The notes beneath the pieces were generated by a model, which ran no database searches, was not told where the DNA came from, and saw nothing but the letters and a program-made list of their open reading frames with translations. Both the position numbers and the translations under genes were made by a program. This document shows positions 33,030 through 39,904 of a stretch of 39,904 nt of DNA, piece by piece. Position 1 is the first letter of the stretch; each line of letters opens with the position of its first letter. The stretch spans positions 1 through 39,904 of the forward strand of contig JAAFJL010000029.1 of assembly GCA_013298865.1 (NCBI GenBank), in the 5' to 3' direction. Origin of the DNA: Cytophagales bacterium (GTDB lineage Bacteria > Bacteroidota > Bacteroidia > Cytophagales > Spirosomataceae).

Positions 33030-33183
33030 GACCTCGTGAGAGGTCAAATTTGATTAGCCATACGTGAAACGTATGGAATAGAAACATGAGCGAATTCAAC
33101 TCCGAATGGGGTTGAACCGAGCGATTAATCCATTTTTCCCCGAGTTTCACTCAGGGCTAATTAAATTTAATCCTTTCAGGATT
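33030..33183 (+). repeat. Five-hairpin intergenic repeat, copy 2
   Basis: The same five hairpins as at 1985-2141, in the same order and orientation: 33030-33045 (GACCTC/GAGGTC), 33058-33076 (CCATACG/CGTATGG), 33095-33116 (TTCAACTCC/GGGGTTGAA with one G-T), 33138-33156 and 33169-33183 (AATCCT/AGGATT). The outer pairing is TTGATTAGCC (33050-33059) with GGCTAATTAA (33155-33164). Sequence differences from copy 1 fall mostly in matched pairs. It lies in the 346-base gap between the SnoaL-like gene start and crtZ, and no other gene is present there. Confidence 0.8.
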
Positions 33184-33215
33184 CCTAAAAAAATTGCTGG
33201 TACTGAATCCAAAAT

Positions 33216-33247
33216 AAAAGCGTCTGAGAATTTTCTCAGACGCTTTT
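33216..33247. terminator. Terminator downstream of crtZ
   Basis: AAAAGCGTCTGAGAA (33216-33230) pairs with TTCTCAGACGCTTTT (33233-33247). It lies on the 3' side of the minus-strand crtZ gene. A short GCCAACAGC-type word cluster (about 33260-33297) precedes the crtZ stop. Confidence 0.8.
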
Positions 33248-33293
33248 ACTACTCGGAAGAGCCAACAGCTTACAGCCAATTGCCTAAAGCCAC

Positions 33294-33734
33294 TTATGCC
33301 TCATACTTTTTGGGGGCATACAAAAACCCGAATGCCTCTGCACCTTCACGAGTATGTACTTTGTGATGCACATAATGTGCTTTCATGATGCGTTTCATGT
33401 ATTTGTTCTTGGCAACATACTTGATTTTGATTCTTCTGTGAACAACCACATCATGAAAAATAAAGTAAAAAATGCCGTACAACGCTACGCCAAAGCCAAT
33501 CCAATACAAAAACCAAAGCGATGGAACAAAATTTCCCAAATAGATAACCGTGATTGAAACCGCCGCAAAAACAACCGCAAAAAGGTCATTTTTTTCTAAA
33601 GGTTCTTTGTGATGAACATGGTGGGATTCGTGCCAAGTCCACATAAATCCGTGCATGATATATTTGTGTGTAAACCATGCAGTCCCTTCCATAAAAAGGA
33701 AAGTTCCTAATACTAAGCAAATGTTGATAATCAT
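33294..33734 (-). CDS. crtZ: Beta-carotene hydroxylase, CrtZ type
   Basis: A 146-residue di-iron membrane hydroxylase that adds hydroxyl groups to the beta rings of carotenoids to give zeaxanthin. Four histidine clusters bind the irons: HKYIMH, HESHHVHH, HDVVVHRR and HYVHHKVHTREG. Hydrophobic helices lie at about residues 3-20 and 50-90. The length is short, as usual for bacterial CrtZ. Fatty-acid hydroxylases share the histidine pattern, but the small size and VHTREGAEAFGFLY ending favour CrtZ. No other carotenoid gene is in the window. A minus-strand box TATTTTTG (33835-33842) about 100 bases upstream could be its -7 element. Confidence 0.9.
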   Translation of the reverse strand: MIINICLVLGTFLFMEGTAWFTHKYIMHGFMWTWHESHHVHHKEPLEKNDLFAVVFAAVSITVIYLGNFVPSLWFLYWIGFGVALYGIFYFIFHDVVVHRRIKIKYVAKNKYMKRIMKAHYVHHKVHTREGAEAFGFLYAPKKYEA

Positions 33735-33834
33735 TGTAATGAAAATATAATTTTTGATAAGGTTTTAACCAATGAATTACAAACTAAAAGTTTATGATTA
33801 ATGTTCGGAGAAACAATAATTTGTGATGAAAAGA

Positions 33835-33842
33835 CAAAAATA
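33835..33842 (-). promoter_or_regulatory. Possible -7 box of the crtZ promoter
   Basis: The minus strand reads TATTTTTG, an exact TAnnTTTG match, about 100 bases before the crtZ ATG. No -33 box is clear. Confidence 0.3.
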
Positions 33843-33880
33843 ATATTTTTATTCCTAAATTGATAAGGTCAGAAAACGTT

Positions 33881-34013
33881 GGACACAGAGTCGCACTGAG
33901 TTTTTACACGGAGTGGCTCAGAGATAATTAAAAATTTAGTGTGAAACTCCATATTAAAATTTACAAAAAAACTCCGTGCGACTCAGTGTAAAACTCTGAG
34001 ATACTTTGTGTCC
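33881..34013. repeat. ACACAGAGT/ACACGGAGT-type inverted word repeat
   Basis: GGACACA (33881-33887) and TGTGTCC (34007-34013) close an element filled with variants of ACTCAGTG, ACACGGAGT and CTCAGAG, first in one orientation and then inverted. It ends 16 bases before the penicillin acylase ATG and therefore lies in its likely 5' leader. Confidence 0.6.
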
Positions 34014-34029
34014 TAAAACCATCATCAAC

Positions 34030-36345
34030 ATGAAAAAACTATTCCTCCTCCTTCTTTTCCCAATCCAAATTTTCGCCCAAAAATTCACTCAAACGGAAAT
34101 TAATCGTTTTCAACAACAAGCAAAAAATGTCGAGATTATCCGTGATACATGGGGCATTCCGCACATTTACGGGAAGACAGATGCGGATGCGGTTTTTGGT
34201 CTTTTGTACGCTCAATGCGAAGACGATTTCAAGCGAGTAGAGATGAATTACATCGAAAAATTAGGGCGACTTTCAGAAATTAAAGGAGAAAAAGAATTGT
34301 ATAACGATTTGCAAATCAGATTGTTAGTTGATTCTGTTGAAGCCATTGCCGATTATAAAAAAGCTGAACCGTGGTTGAAAAAACTATTGAATGCATACGC
34401 TGATGGCATCAATTTTTATCTATTGAAACACCCCGAAACCAAGCCCGCTCTATTGACTCGTTTCCAACCGTGGTATCCACTTTTGTGGACGGACGGTAGT
34501 ATCGGGGCAATTTCTACGGCTGATATTCGGAATGATGAGATTAAGAATTTTTATTCAAAGCAGGAAGGGAAAATCAATGAAGTGGATGAGGATATGACGA
34601 ACCTCACCCCCAACCCCTCTCCTGCTGAGAGGGGAGTATTTGTCCGACTAAAATCTCCCCTCTCAGCAGGAGAGGGGCGGGGGCGACCGACGCTTCGGGG
34701 TGAGGTTTCTTTGGGTGACACTTGGCAAGACTTCCAACAAACAGGTTCAAACGGCTTTGCCATTGCTCCGAAACTCACTGAATCTGGCAAATCAATTCTG
34801 TACATCAACCCACATACAACTTTCTATTTTCGTCCAGAAATACAAGTTGTTAGTGAGGAAGGTCTGAATGCCTATGGAGCAGTTACTTGGGGGCAAATGT
34901 TTGTATATCAGGGATTTAACCAATATTGTGGCTGGATGCACACTTCTAATAATGTCGATGTTGCGGATATGTACGCCGAGAAGATTTTGAAGAAAAATGG
35001 AAAATTATTTTACGAATATGATGGAAAATTAAGAGCCGTTACCCAAAAGAAAATTGTATTGAAATACCTTGAAAATGGCGTTTTGAAAGATAAAATCATC
35101 ACTGCATACTACACACATCATGGACCAGTGATGGCGAAAAGAGATGGAAAATGGATTAGTTTAAGGTCGTATAATCGTGCAATGGCGAGTTTGATTCAGT
35201 CTTGGAAACGCACCAAAGCCAAGGGGTTGGAGGATTATAAAAAGGTCATGGACATAAAGGCGAATACTTCCAATAACACTGTTTTTGCGGATAATCAGGG
35301 GAATATTGCTTACTGGCACGGCAATTATGTACCCATCCGTGACCCCAAATATAACTGGGGAAAAGTTGTGGATGGTTCAACCTCCAAAACCGAATGGAAA
35401 GGATTGCACCCCGTTGAAGAAACCGTACATAGCTATAATCCTTTGAATGGGTGGTTGCAAAATTGTAACTCAACGCCCTACACAGCAGCGGGCGAGAATA
35501 GTCCAAAGAAATCAGATTATCGCCCTTACATGGCTCCTGATGGGGAAAATTTCAGAGGAATCAATGCCGTGAGGGTTTTGAATCGGGAGAAAAACTATAC
35601 GATTGACAAGGTAATTGCGACTGGATATGACACCTATTTGTCGGCTTTTGAGATTTTAGTACCCGCCATGATTAAGTCTTTTGAAGCAAATGTTCAGCCA
35701 ACGGATTCGCTTTATGCTTTGTTGAATGAACCGATTTCAGTGTTGAAAAACTGGGATTATCGAGCCTCCGAGAGTTCAGTGGCTACGACTTTGGCAATTG
35801 AAACAGCCCAGAAAATGAACCCAATTATTACGAGAGTTTATGTAGAAGAAGGCGAGCTTGACCAAGTGGAAAACACCAAAAAGTTTGCTGCTACTGCCTC
35901 GAAAGAAGATTTATTATTGCCCCTGCTGAAAACGGTAAACGACTTGAAAACCAAGTTTGGAAAATGGCAAATGCCTTGGGGTGAACTCAATCGTTTTCAG
36001 CGACTTACGGGCAATATGCAAGAAAAATATGATGATGATTTACCAAGTTTTGCCATTGGAAGAGCATCAGCACTTTGGGGTTGTTTGCCTTCGTTCAATA
36101 GCAAATATGCCGAAGGAGCAAAAAAACGTTACGGCGTAGGTGGCAATAGCTTTGTCTGTGCAGTTGAATTTGGCGAAAAAATCAAAGCAAAATCCCTCTT
36201 AGCAGGCGGAAATAGTGGCGATAAAAACTCAAAACACTTCTCCGACCAAGCCCAAATGTACCAACAAGGAAAGTTTAAAGATGTACTGTTTTATCGGGAA
36301 GATGTTTTGAAGAATGTGGAGCGTAGGTATTGGGTTGGAGAGTAG
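34030..36345 (+). CDS. Exported penicillin acylase-family Ntn-hydrolase with in-frame repeat insertion
   Basis: A 771-residue precursor that should be cut autocatalytically into alpha and beta chains and hydrolyse an amide such as an acyl-homoserine lactone or beta-lactam side chain. I start at ATG 34030 (MKKLFLLLLF), giving a signal peptide ending IFAQ. An upstream TTG at 34006 only adds 8 residues. The alpha chain has RDTWGIPHIYGKTDADAVFG. The beta chain would start at Ser240 in TGSNGFAIAPK (codon 34747-34749), the Ntn nucleophile. Later conserved parts are INPHTTFYFRPE, HGPVMAKRDGKW, NTSNNTVFADNQGNIAYWHG and GGNSGDKNSKHFSDQ. Residues about 191-226, before Ser240, are encoded by a palindromic repeat (34601-34706). 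The substrate is unknown. Confidence 0.9.
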   Translation: MKKLFLLLLFPIQIFAQKFTQTEINRFQQQAKNVEIIRDTWGIPHIYGKTDADAVFGLLYAQCEDDFKRVEMNYIEKLGRLSEIKGEKELYNDLQIRLLVDSVEAIADYKKAEPWLKKLLNAYADGINFYLLKHPETKPALLTRFQPWYPLLWTDGSIGAISTADIRNDEIKNFYSKQEGKINEVDEDMTNLTPNPSPAERGVFVRLKSPLSAGEGRGRPTLRGEVSLGDTWQDFQQTGSNGFAIAPKLTESGKSILYINPHTTFYFRPEIQVVSEEGLNAYGAVTWGQMFVYQGFNQYCGWMHTSNNVDVADMYAEKILKKNGKLFYEYDGKLRAVTQKKIVLKYLENGVLKDKIITAYYTHHGPVMAKRDGKWISLRSYNRAMASLIQSWKRTKAKGLEDYKKVMDIKANTSNNTVFADNQGNIAYWHGNYVPIRDPKYNWGKVVDGSTSKTEWKGLHPVEETVHSYNPLNGWLQNCNSTPYTAAGENSPKKSDYRPYMAPDGENFRGINAVRVLNREKNYTIDKVIATGYDTYLSAFEILVPAMIKSFEANVQPTDSLYALLNEPISVLKNWDYRASESSVATTLAIETAQKMNPIITRVYVEEGELDQVENTKKFAATASKEDLLLPLLKTVNDLKTKFGKWQMPWGELNRFQRLTGNMQEKYDDDLPSFAIGRASALWGCLPSFNSKYAEGAKKRYGVGGNSFVCAVEFGEKIKAKSLLAGGNSGDKNSKHFSDQAQMYQQGKFKDVLFYREDVLKNVERRYWVGE
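34601..34706. repeat. GC-rich palindromic repeat inserted in frame in the acylase gene
   Basis: The 23-base arms at 34614-34636 and 34655-34677 are perfect inverse copies (core CCCCTCTCCTGCTGAGAG) with an 18-base loop. ACCTCACCCC (34601-34610) and GGGGTGAGGT (34697-34706) extend the palindrome to 106 bases. It is much more GC-rich than the gene around it. Translation gives a Pro/Ser/Gly/Arg-rich peptide (NLTPNPSPAERG, then SPLSAGEGRGRPTLRGE) with no resemblance to the acylase family. The reading frame is preserved through the element. Confidence 0.88.
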
Positions 36346-36383
36346 TTATTTACTAATTCTAAAAATAATAAATTTTAGGTTAC

Positions 36384-36426
36384 AAAACTGATTATTGAAA
36401 GTATATGCTTTCGGTAATCAGTTTTT
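36384..36426 (+). terminator. Terminator of the acylase gene
   Basis: AAAACTGATTA pairs with TAATCAGTTTT, with an inner GAAAG/CTTTC stem and six T at the end. GTTAC/GTAAC just outside extends it. It begins 38 bases after the stop codon. Confidence 0.8.
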
Positions 36427-36465
36427 TGTAACTTAATTTTTATCCACAAAACATCACATACAACC

Positions 36466-37362
36466 ATGAAATCAACCATTCGCTTATCTCTTTTCTTGTT
36501 ATTATTAACTCAAATTGTCTTCGGACAAACTCGGACTGTCCTAAAAGACGCATTTGTTCAAAGTCGAGATGATCATAATGACACCATCCCTGTATCTTTC
36601 AGCAGTAATAAAAAGTTGTATCCTCCTCGGATAGCTTCTTTACTCAAAACCAAAAACGCACTTTACGAAATTAAAAAAGGCAACAAAATCAAATTTTATG
36701 TTTTTGAAGGAATGAGTATTGATCAGAAGTTGATTGCTTCGTTGAGTAGTAAGACTCAAAAAAAAAATACGGTAACCGAAAGTAACGATATTTATTTAGA
36801 CCAAAATACGTATGGCGTTAGGGTATTACGGAGTGGTGAATATGAGTATAAAACGTATATTTTCTCAGTAACACAAAGAATCACAACCTTTGAGGCAATT
36901 TTAGACGTAATTCCGAGAGATAATTACTATTTTGATTTTCCTGGCAAAAATACTTTGCCTTATAAAGACTGCTATGATACCACTCAGGTTAATGGGAAAA
37001 AAGCAATTTTGACGTTTCAAACCAACGGTGTTAATGAACCCGTAGTGGAATGGCTAAAATCTGAAAAAACATATAATATGCCAAGAATCAAACAAACAGA
37101 TTCAGTTTGGTCTTTTGATTTACGTCATTCACTCAAAGAAAAAAATCGGATTGAGCAAGACTCAAAAGCCCAACTTTTCTTCTATAAATTAAAAGATATT
37201 GATACTATTTTTAGGCTAAAAATAGGCATTGGATTTGGTTGTAAAGATAAAAGTACGACTAAGGCAAGTCAAACAATTCCATCGAGCATTGTTATACCTC
37301 CTGATGCTAAACCTTTTAAACAACCTAATACTACTGGTGTTGATGTTTATCCTCCAAATTGA
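36466..37362 (+). CDS. Exported protein of unknown function, upstream of the TPR-CHAT gene
   Basis: A 298-residue protein that I do not recognise. It has a clear signal peptide (MKSTIRLSLFLLLLTQIVFG, cut before QTRT). The mature part is beta-rich and polar with few cysteines (YKDCYDTTQ and GFGCKDKS) and contains VVEWLKSEKTYNMPRIKQTD. The tail (about 265-298) is Thr/Ser/Pro-rich and probably disordered. The TPR-CHAT gene starts 95 bases downstream on the same strand with a hairpin between, so the two may be partly cotranscribed. A role as partner or substrate of the CHAT protein is possible but rests on position alone. Confidence 0.75.
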   Translation: MKSTIRLSLFLLLLTQIVFGQTRTVLKDAFVQSRDDHNDTIPVSFSSNKKLYPPRIASLLKTKNALYEIKKGNKIKFYVFEGMSIDQKLIASLSSKTQKKNTVTESNDIYLDQNTYGVRVLRSGEYEYKTYIFSVTQRITTFEAILDVIPRDNYYFDFPGKNTLPYKDCYDTTQVNGKKAILTFQTNGVNEPVVEWLKSEKTYNMPRIKQTDSVWSFDLRHSLKEKNRIEQDSKAQLFFYKLKDIDTIFRLKIGIGFGCKDKSTTKASQTIPSSIVIPPDAKPFKQPNTTGVDVYPPN

Positions 37363-37387
37363 TGAATGAATCTATGTTAATATCACA

Positions 37388-37420
37388 AGATTTGACAACT
37401 TTTCAAAAGTTGTCAAATCT
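37388..37420. terminator. Perfect hairpin between the unknown gene and the TPR-CHAT gene
   Basis: AGATTTGACAACTTTT (37388-37403) pairs perfectly with its inverse (37405-37420) around a single C. There is only a weak T run after it, so it may end part of the transcripts rather than all. Confidence 0.55.
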
Positions 37421-37457
37421 CTATTAGAAAAAACCAAAAATACTTCCAGAACGCTTC

Positions 37458-39904
37458 ATGTTTACTTTTTTCAAACGCATAATCTTCTTATCTTTTATCA
37501 TTTCAGGACTATCATTTCATGATACGTTTGGACAAAATTATATTGACCAAGCCCAGAAGATAAAATCAAAAGGAGATTCGGCTTGGGATGTGGGTAATCT
37601 ATCGGATGCAGAAAAATATTATGTTCAACAATTACCTATTCTATTGAAAAACAAGGACTTACATCGTTATTCAATTGCACTCTCCGACGTTTCAATGACG
37701 TATTATGCTCAACGAAATAATCAAAAAGCGATTGATTTTGGAAGAAAAAGCTATGACGTTTTGCCCAAAACTATTGCTAATGATACCACCCTTTTTAGAA
37801 TTTGCAGTTTTTTAACACTCTTCTACAAACGTACTTACCGTCAGGATTCCGTTCATTATTTTAAAGAAAAATCCATCGAACTTATTGCACGAAGTAAGAC
37901 GGTGCAACATTCATCAGATTTACCAAATTTTTATGTCAATTTAGGACTGGAATACAGCCAAAGCGGAGACACAAAAAAGGCGGATTTATACCTCAAAAAA
38001 TCACTCTCCATTGCCTATCTCGACCCTTTCTTTGATAAGCAAGTGGTCTTTAATAATCTTGGACAAAATGCTTTTATTCAAAAGAAGTATCCCGAAGCCA
38101 TTAGCTATTATCAACGAGCAATTACGCTGAATCCAAATGCTCTAAGAGTTCATTATTTTTATCTAAATCTTGGGAAAGCATTTTTAGAATTAAATCAATC
38201 TGAAAAAGCATTAATGGCTTTTGAAAATGCACAAATAATCTACAAATCCAAACCACAGGATTATATTTTTGAGGCGAGTTATTATGGTAATATAGGACTA
38301 TATCATCTTGGTAATCAAGAGTATAAAAAATCTATAAGTTTATTTTTGAAAGCTATTCCGTTATTAGATAGTACCCATAACTTCAAAGGAAAATCTTCCG
38401 TTTATGAAAAACTTGGGCAAGTTTATTTGAAAGAAAAACAACCTAAACAAGCCCTTTATTATTTTCAAAATACCATTCACGCTGTTCATCAAACTTTCAA
38501 AAGCAATGATGTTTACCAGAATCCTTCGCTCAAAAATATTTTTGCGGAACGAGAGCTTTTTCGTGCTTTAATTGGTAAGGCTGCCGCTTTTCGTAGCTAT
38601 TTTGAGCAAAGTCATCAACTAAAAGACCTACAAATGTCTCTGCAAACTTCATTATTAGCTTTTCAATTAGGTGAAAAAATGAGAAGAAGTTACGAAACAG
38701 CGGAGGCAAAATTATTTTTTAGTGAAAATTATTTCGATGCCTACTCAGAGGCAATTGAGACGGCATACGCCTTGTATGAGCGTACCCACAAGGAGATTTA
38801 CCAACAACATATTTTTGATTTGATGGAGAAAAATCGGGCTACGGCTTTGGCAGATGTTTGGCGAGAAGGTGATTTAAAACCCAAAAATATTAGTCCAGAT
38901 TTATTGCAAAAAGAACAACAAATTCATCAATTAATTTCGGGTTTGAAGGTGGCTCTTAAATCTGAAAATGATAGTTTAAAAAAGGTTGATTTGAATAAAA
39001 AGTTAGTCAATGAAGAGATAAACCTTTTGAGATTATCAGAACTTTTTGAAAGAGATTTCCCCAATTATTATCAGTTAAAATACGCTACAAAATCAACCTC
39101 CATTCGTGATATCCAACAAAAAATACTCAATCCAGAAACGGCAATTATTGAATACTTTTTAACGAATGATAAAATCTATATTTTTACGATAACTCACAAT
39201 AAATCAAACGTTTATAGAAGATTATTGCCTATAAATTTTAAACAAAAACTAAACGAATTTCAAAAAGAAATCGCCCATAATCCAGCCAGCAAAATTTATC
39301 AAGGACAACATTTATCGGCATCATTATATCAACAATTAATCACCCCAATTTTGGCAGATTTGAAGGATAAAAAACGAATCATTTTTATCCGTGATGCTGA
39401 ACTCAATTATTTACCTTTCGAGATTCTTGCTCCTGCCAAAACTGATTATTTACTCAAACATTTTGCCATTAGTTATGCCTATTCCTCGACCTTGTTATTG
39501 AGTGAAAAAAGGGCAGAATCATCTCATAGAATTCTTGCCATTGCACCTTTTGCCAATCAGAGTAATGAGGAATCAAAATTTCGAGATAAATTATTAAAAA
39601 CTCTACCCGCCTCTGAAGAGGAAGTTTCGGGAATAAGTGGTGATATTTATTTGAATAAAAAAGCCACTAAATCTACTTTTTTAGGAGAATATCGTTCGCA
39701 CGGCATTATTCATTTTGCCACCCACGCCATCACCAACGACCAAGAACCCAATCAGTCTTTCATCGCCTTTTATCCTGATAATCAAGGATATAAGCTCCTG
39801 ACAGAGGAATTATATGATTTGGATTTATCTCAAACTCGACTCGTGGTATTGAGTGCCTGTGAGGCTGGGCGAGGCAAATTACAAAAAGGAGAAGGCATCA
39901 TTTC
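37458..39904 (+). CDS. Exported TPR-CHAT (caspase-like) peptidase, cut by the window end
   Basis: The frame is open from ATG 37458 to the end of the window (815 codons visible, no stop). The start MFTFFKRIIFLSFIISGLSF with FGQN near residue 27 is a signal peptide. Residues about 30-430 hold tetratricopeptide repeats (for example NNLGQNAFIQKKYPEAISYY and ASYYGNIGLYHLGNQEYKKS). A helical section follows, then the CHAT domain from about residue 560. The catalytic dyad is intact: His756 in HFATHAIT (39723-39725) and Cys801 in LSACEAGRG (39858-39860). CHAT proteins are caspase-related cysteine peptidases, some of which act in defence or cell-death systems. Here the signal peptide puts it in the periplasm or outside, which is different from the cytoplasmic defence versions. 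Its substrate is unknown. Confidence 0.9.
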   Translation, partial: MFTFFKRIIFLSFIISGLSFHDTFGQNYIDQAQKIKSKGDSAWDVGNLSDAEKYYVQQLPILLKNKDLHRYSIALSDVSMTYYAQRNNQKAIDFGRKSYDVLPKTIANDTTLFRICSFLTLFYKRTYRQDSVHYFKEKSIELIARSKTVQHSSDLPNFYVNLGLEYSQSGDTKKADLYLKKSLSIAYLDPFFDKQVVFNNLGQNAFIQKKYPEAISYYQRAITLNPNALRVHYFYLNLGKAFLELNQSEKALMAFENAQIIYKSKPQDYIFEASYYGNIGLYHLGNQEYKKSISLFLKAIPLLDSTHNFKGKSSVYEKLGQVYLKEKQPKQALYYFQNTIHAVHQTFKSNDVYQNPSLKNIFAERELFRALIGKAAAFRSYFEQSHQLKDLQMSLQTSLLAFQLGEKMRRSYETAEAKLFFSENYFDAYSEAIETAYALYERTHKEIYQQHIFDLMEKNRATALADVWREGDLKPKNISPDLLQKEQQIHQLISGLKVALKSENDSLKKVDLNKKLVNEEINLLRLSELFERDFPNYYQLKYATKSTSIRDIQQKILNPETAIIEYFLTNDKIYIFTITHNKSNVYRRLLPINFKQKLNEFQKEIAHNPASKIYQGQHLSASLYQQLITPILADLKDKKRIIFIRDAELNYLPFEILAPAKTDYLLKHFAISYAYSSTLLLSEKRAESSHRILAIAPFANQSNEESKFRDKLLKTLPASEEEVSGISGDIYLNKKATKSTFLGEYRSHGIIHFATHAITNDQEPNQSFIAFYPDNQGYKLLTEELYDLDLSQTRLVVLSACEAGRGKLQKGEGII

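Noticed and set aside
33106-33366. Plus-strand frame of 86 codons
   Set aside because: It runs through the five-hairpin repeat, a terminator and the 3' end of crtZ on the other strand, and has no domain or start signal.
34551-34808. Minus-strand frame of 85 codons opposite the acylase repeat
   Set aside because: Its most protein-like part, including SPAERG and LSAGEGLGVR, arises because the repeat is a palindrome and reads similarly on both strands. It is not a separate gene.

Overview
The window looks like chromosomal DNA of a Bacteroidota bacterium, most likely order Cytophagales. The evidence is AT-rich composition, a C-terminal gliding-motility/type IX secretion sorting domain (2193-4514), several Bacteroidota-type promoter boxes (TAnnTTTG), DUF5777 and DUF2795 proteins, a membrane-anchored MutS-like ATPase, and an ECF sigma factor of the type common in Cytophagales. 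Most genes are housekeeping. I saw no rRNA, tRNA, CRISPR array, prophage or intact insertion sequence.

Layout. 1-4514: RhlE-type RNA helicase, hot-dog thioesterase, a five-hairpin repeat, and a secreted seven-repeat propeller protein. 4623-7623: pyruvate dehydrogenase E1 alpha converging on a CarH-like MerR/B12 regulator, which is divergent from an Nfu-type Fe-S protein across an operator-like region. 7773-12035: a MITE-like element, a CNNM/CorC protein, and an ABC transporter (ATPase, His-rich FtsX-like permease) followed by a small OB-fold-like secreted protein. 12218-13771: DUF2795 protein, then a broken cutC meeting a truncated small gene that overlaps the end of the ECF sigma gene. 14314-20276: enolase, rhodanese-thioredoxin fusion, membrane MutS, PLP sulfur-amino-acid enzyme, and a divergent Rrf2 regulator. 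20338-26320: nested inverted repeat, moaA/moaD, an orphan SUKH protein, RF3, and a large outer-membrane-type protein. 26757-28623: panB, RluA-family pseudouridine synthase, and a small membrane ORF. 28870-32947: YceI, DUF5777 and Rieske genes, then a glycoside hydrolase coupled to a SnoaL-like protein. 33030-39904: second copy of the five-hairpin repeat, crtZ, penicillin acylase with an in-frame palindromic repeat, a secreted protein of unknown function, and a secreted TPR-CHAT peptidase cut off by the window end.

The most unusual features are these: (1) a palindromic repeat translated in frame inside penicillin acylase, just before the autoprocessing serine; (2) a two-copy intergenic element whose hairpins and one long-range pairing are kept by compensatory changes; (3) a junction where cutC and the sigma-partner gene have both lost their ends; (4) an exported TPR-CHAT protein with an intact His/Cys dyad; (5) several unrelated word-like intergenic repeats. 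Functions come from motifs read by eye and family knowledge. No database search was possible.
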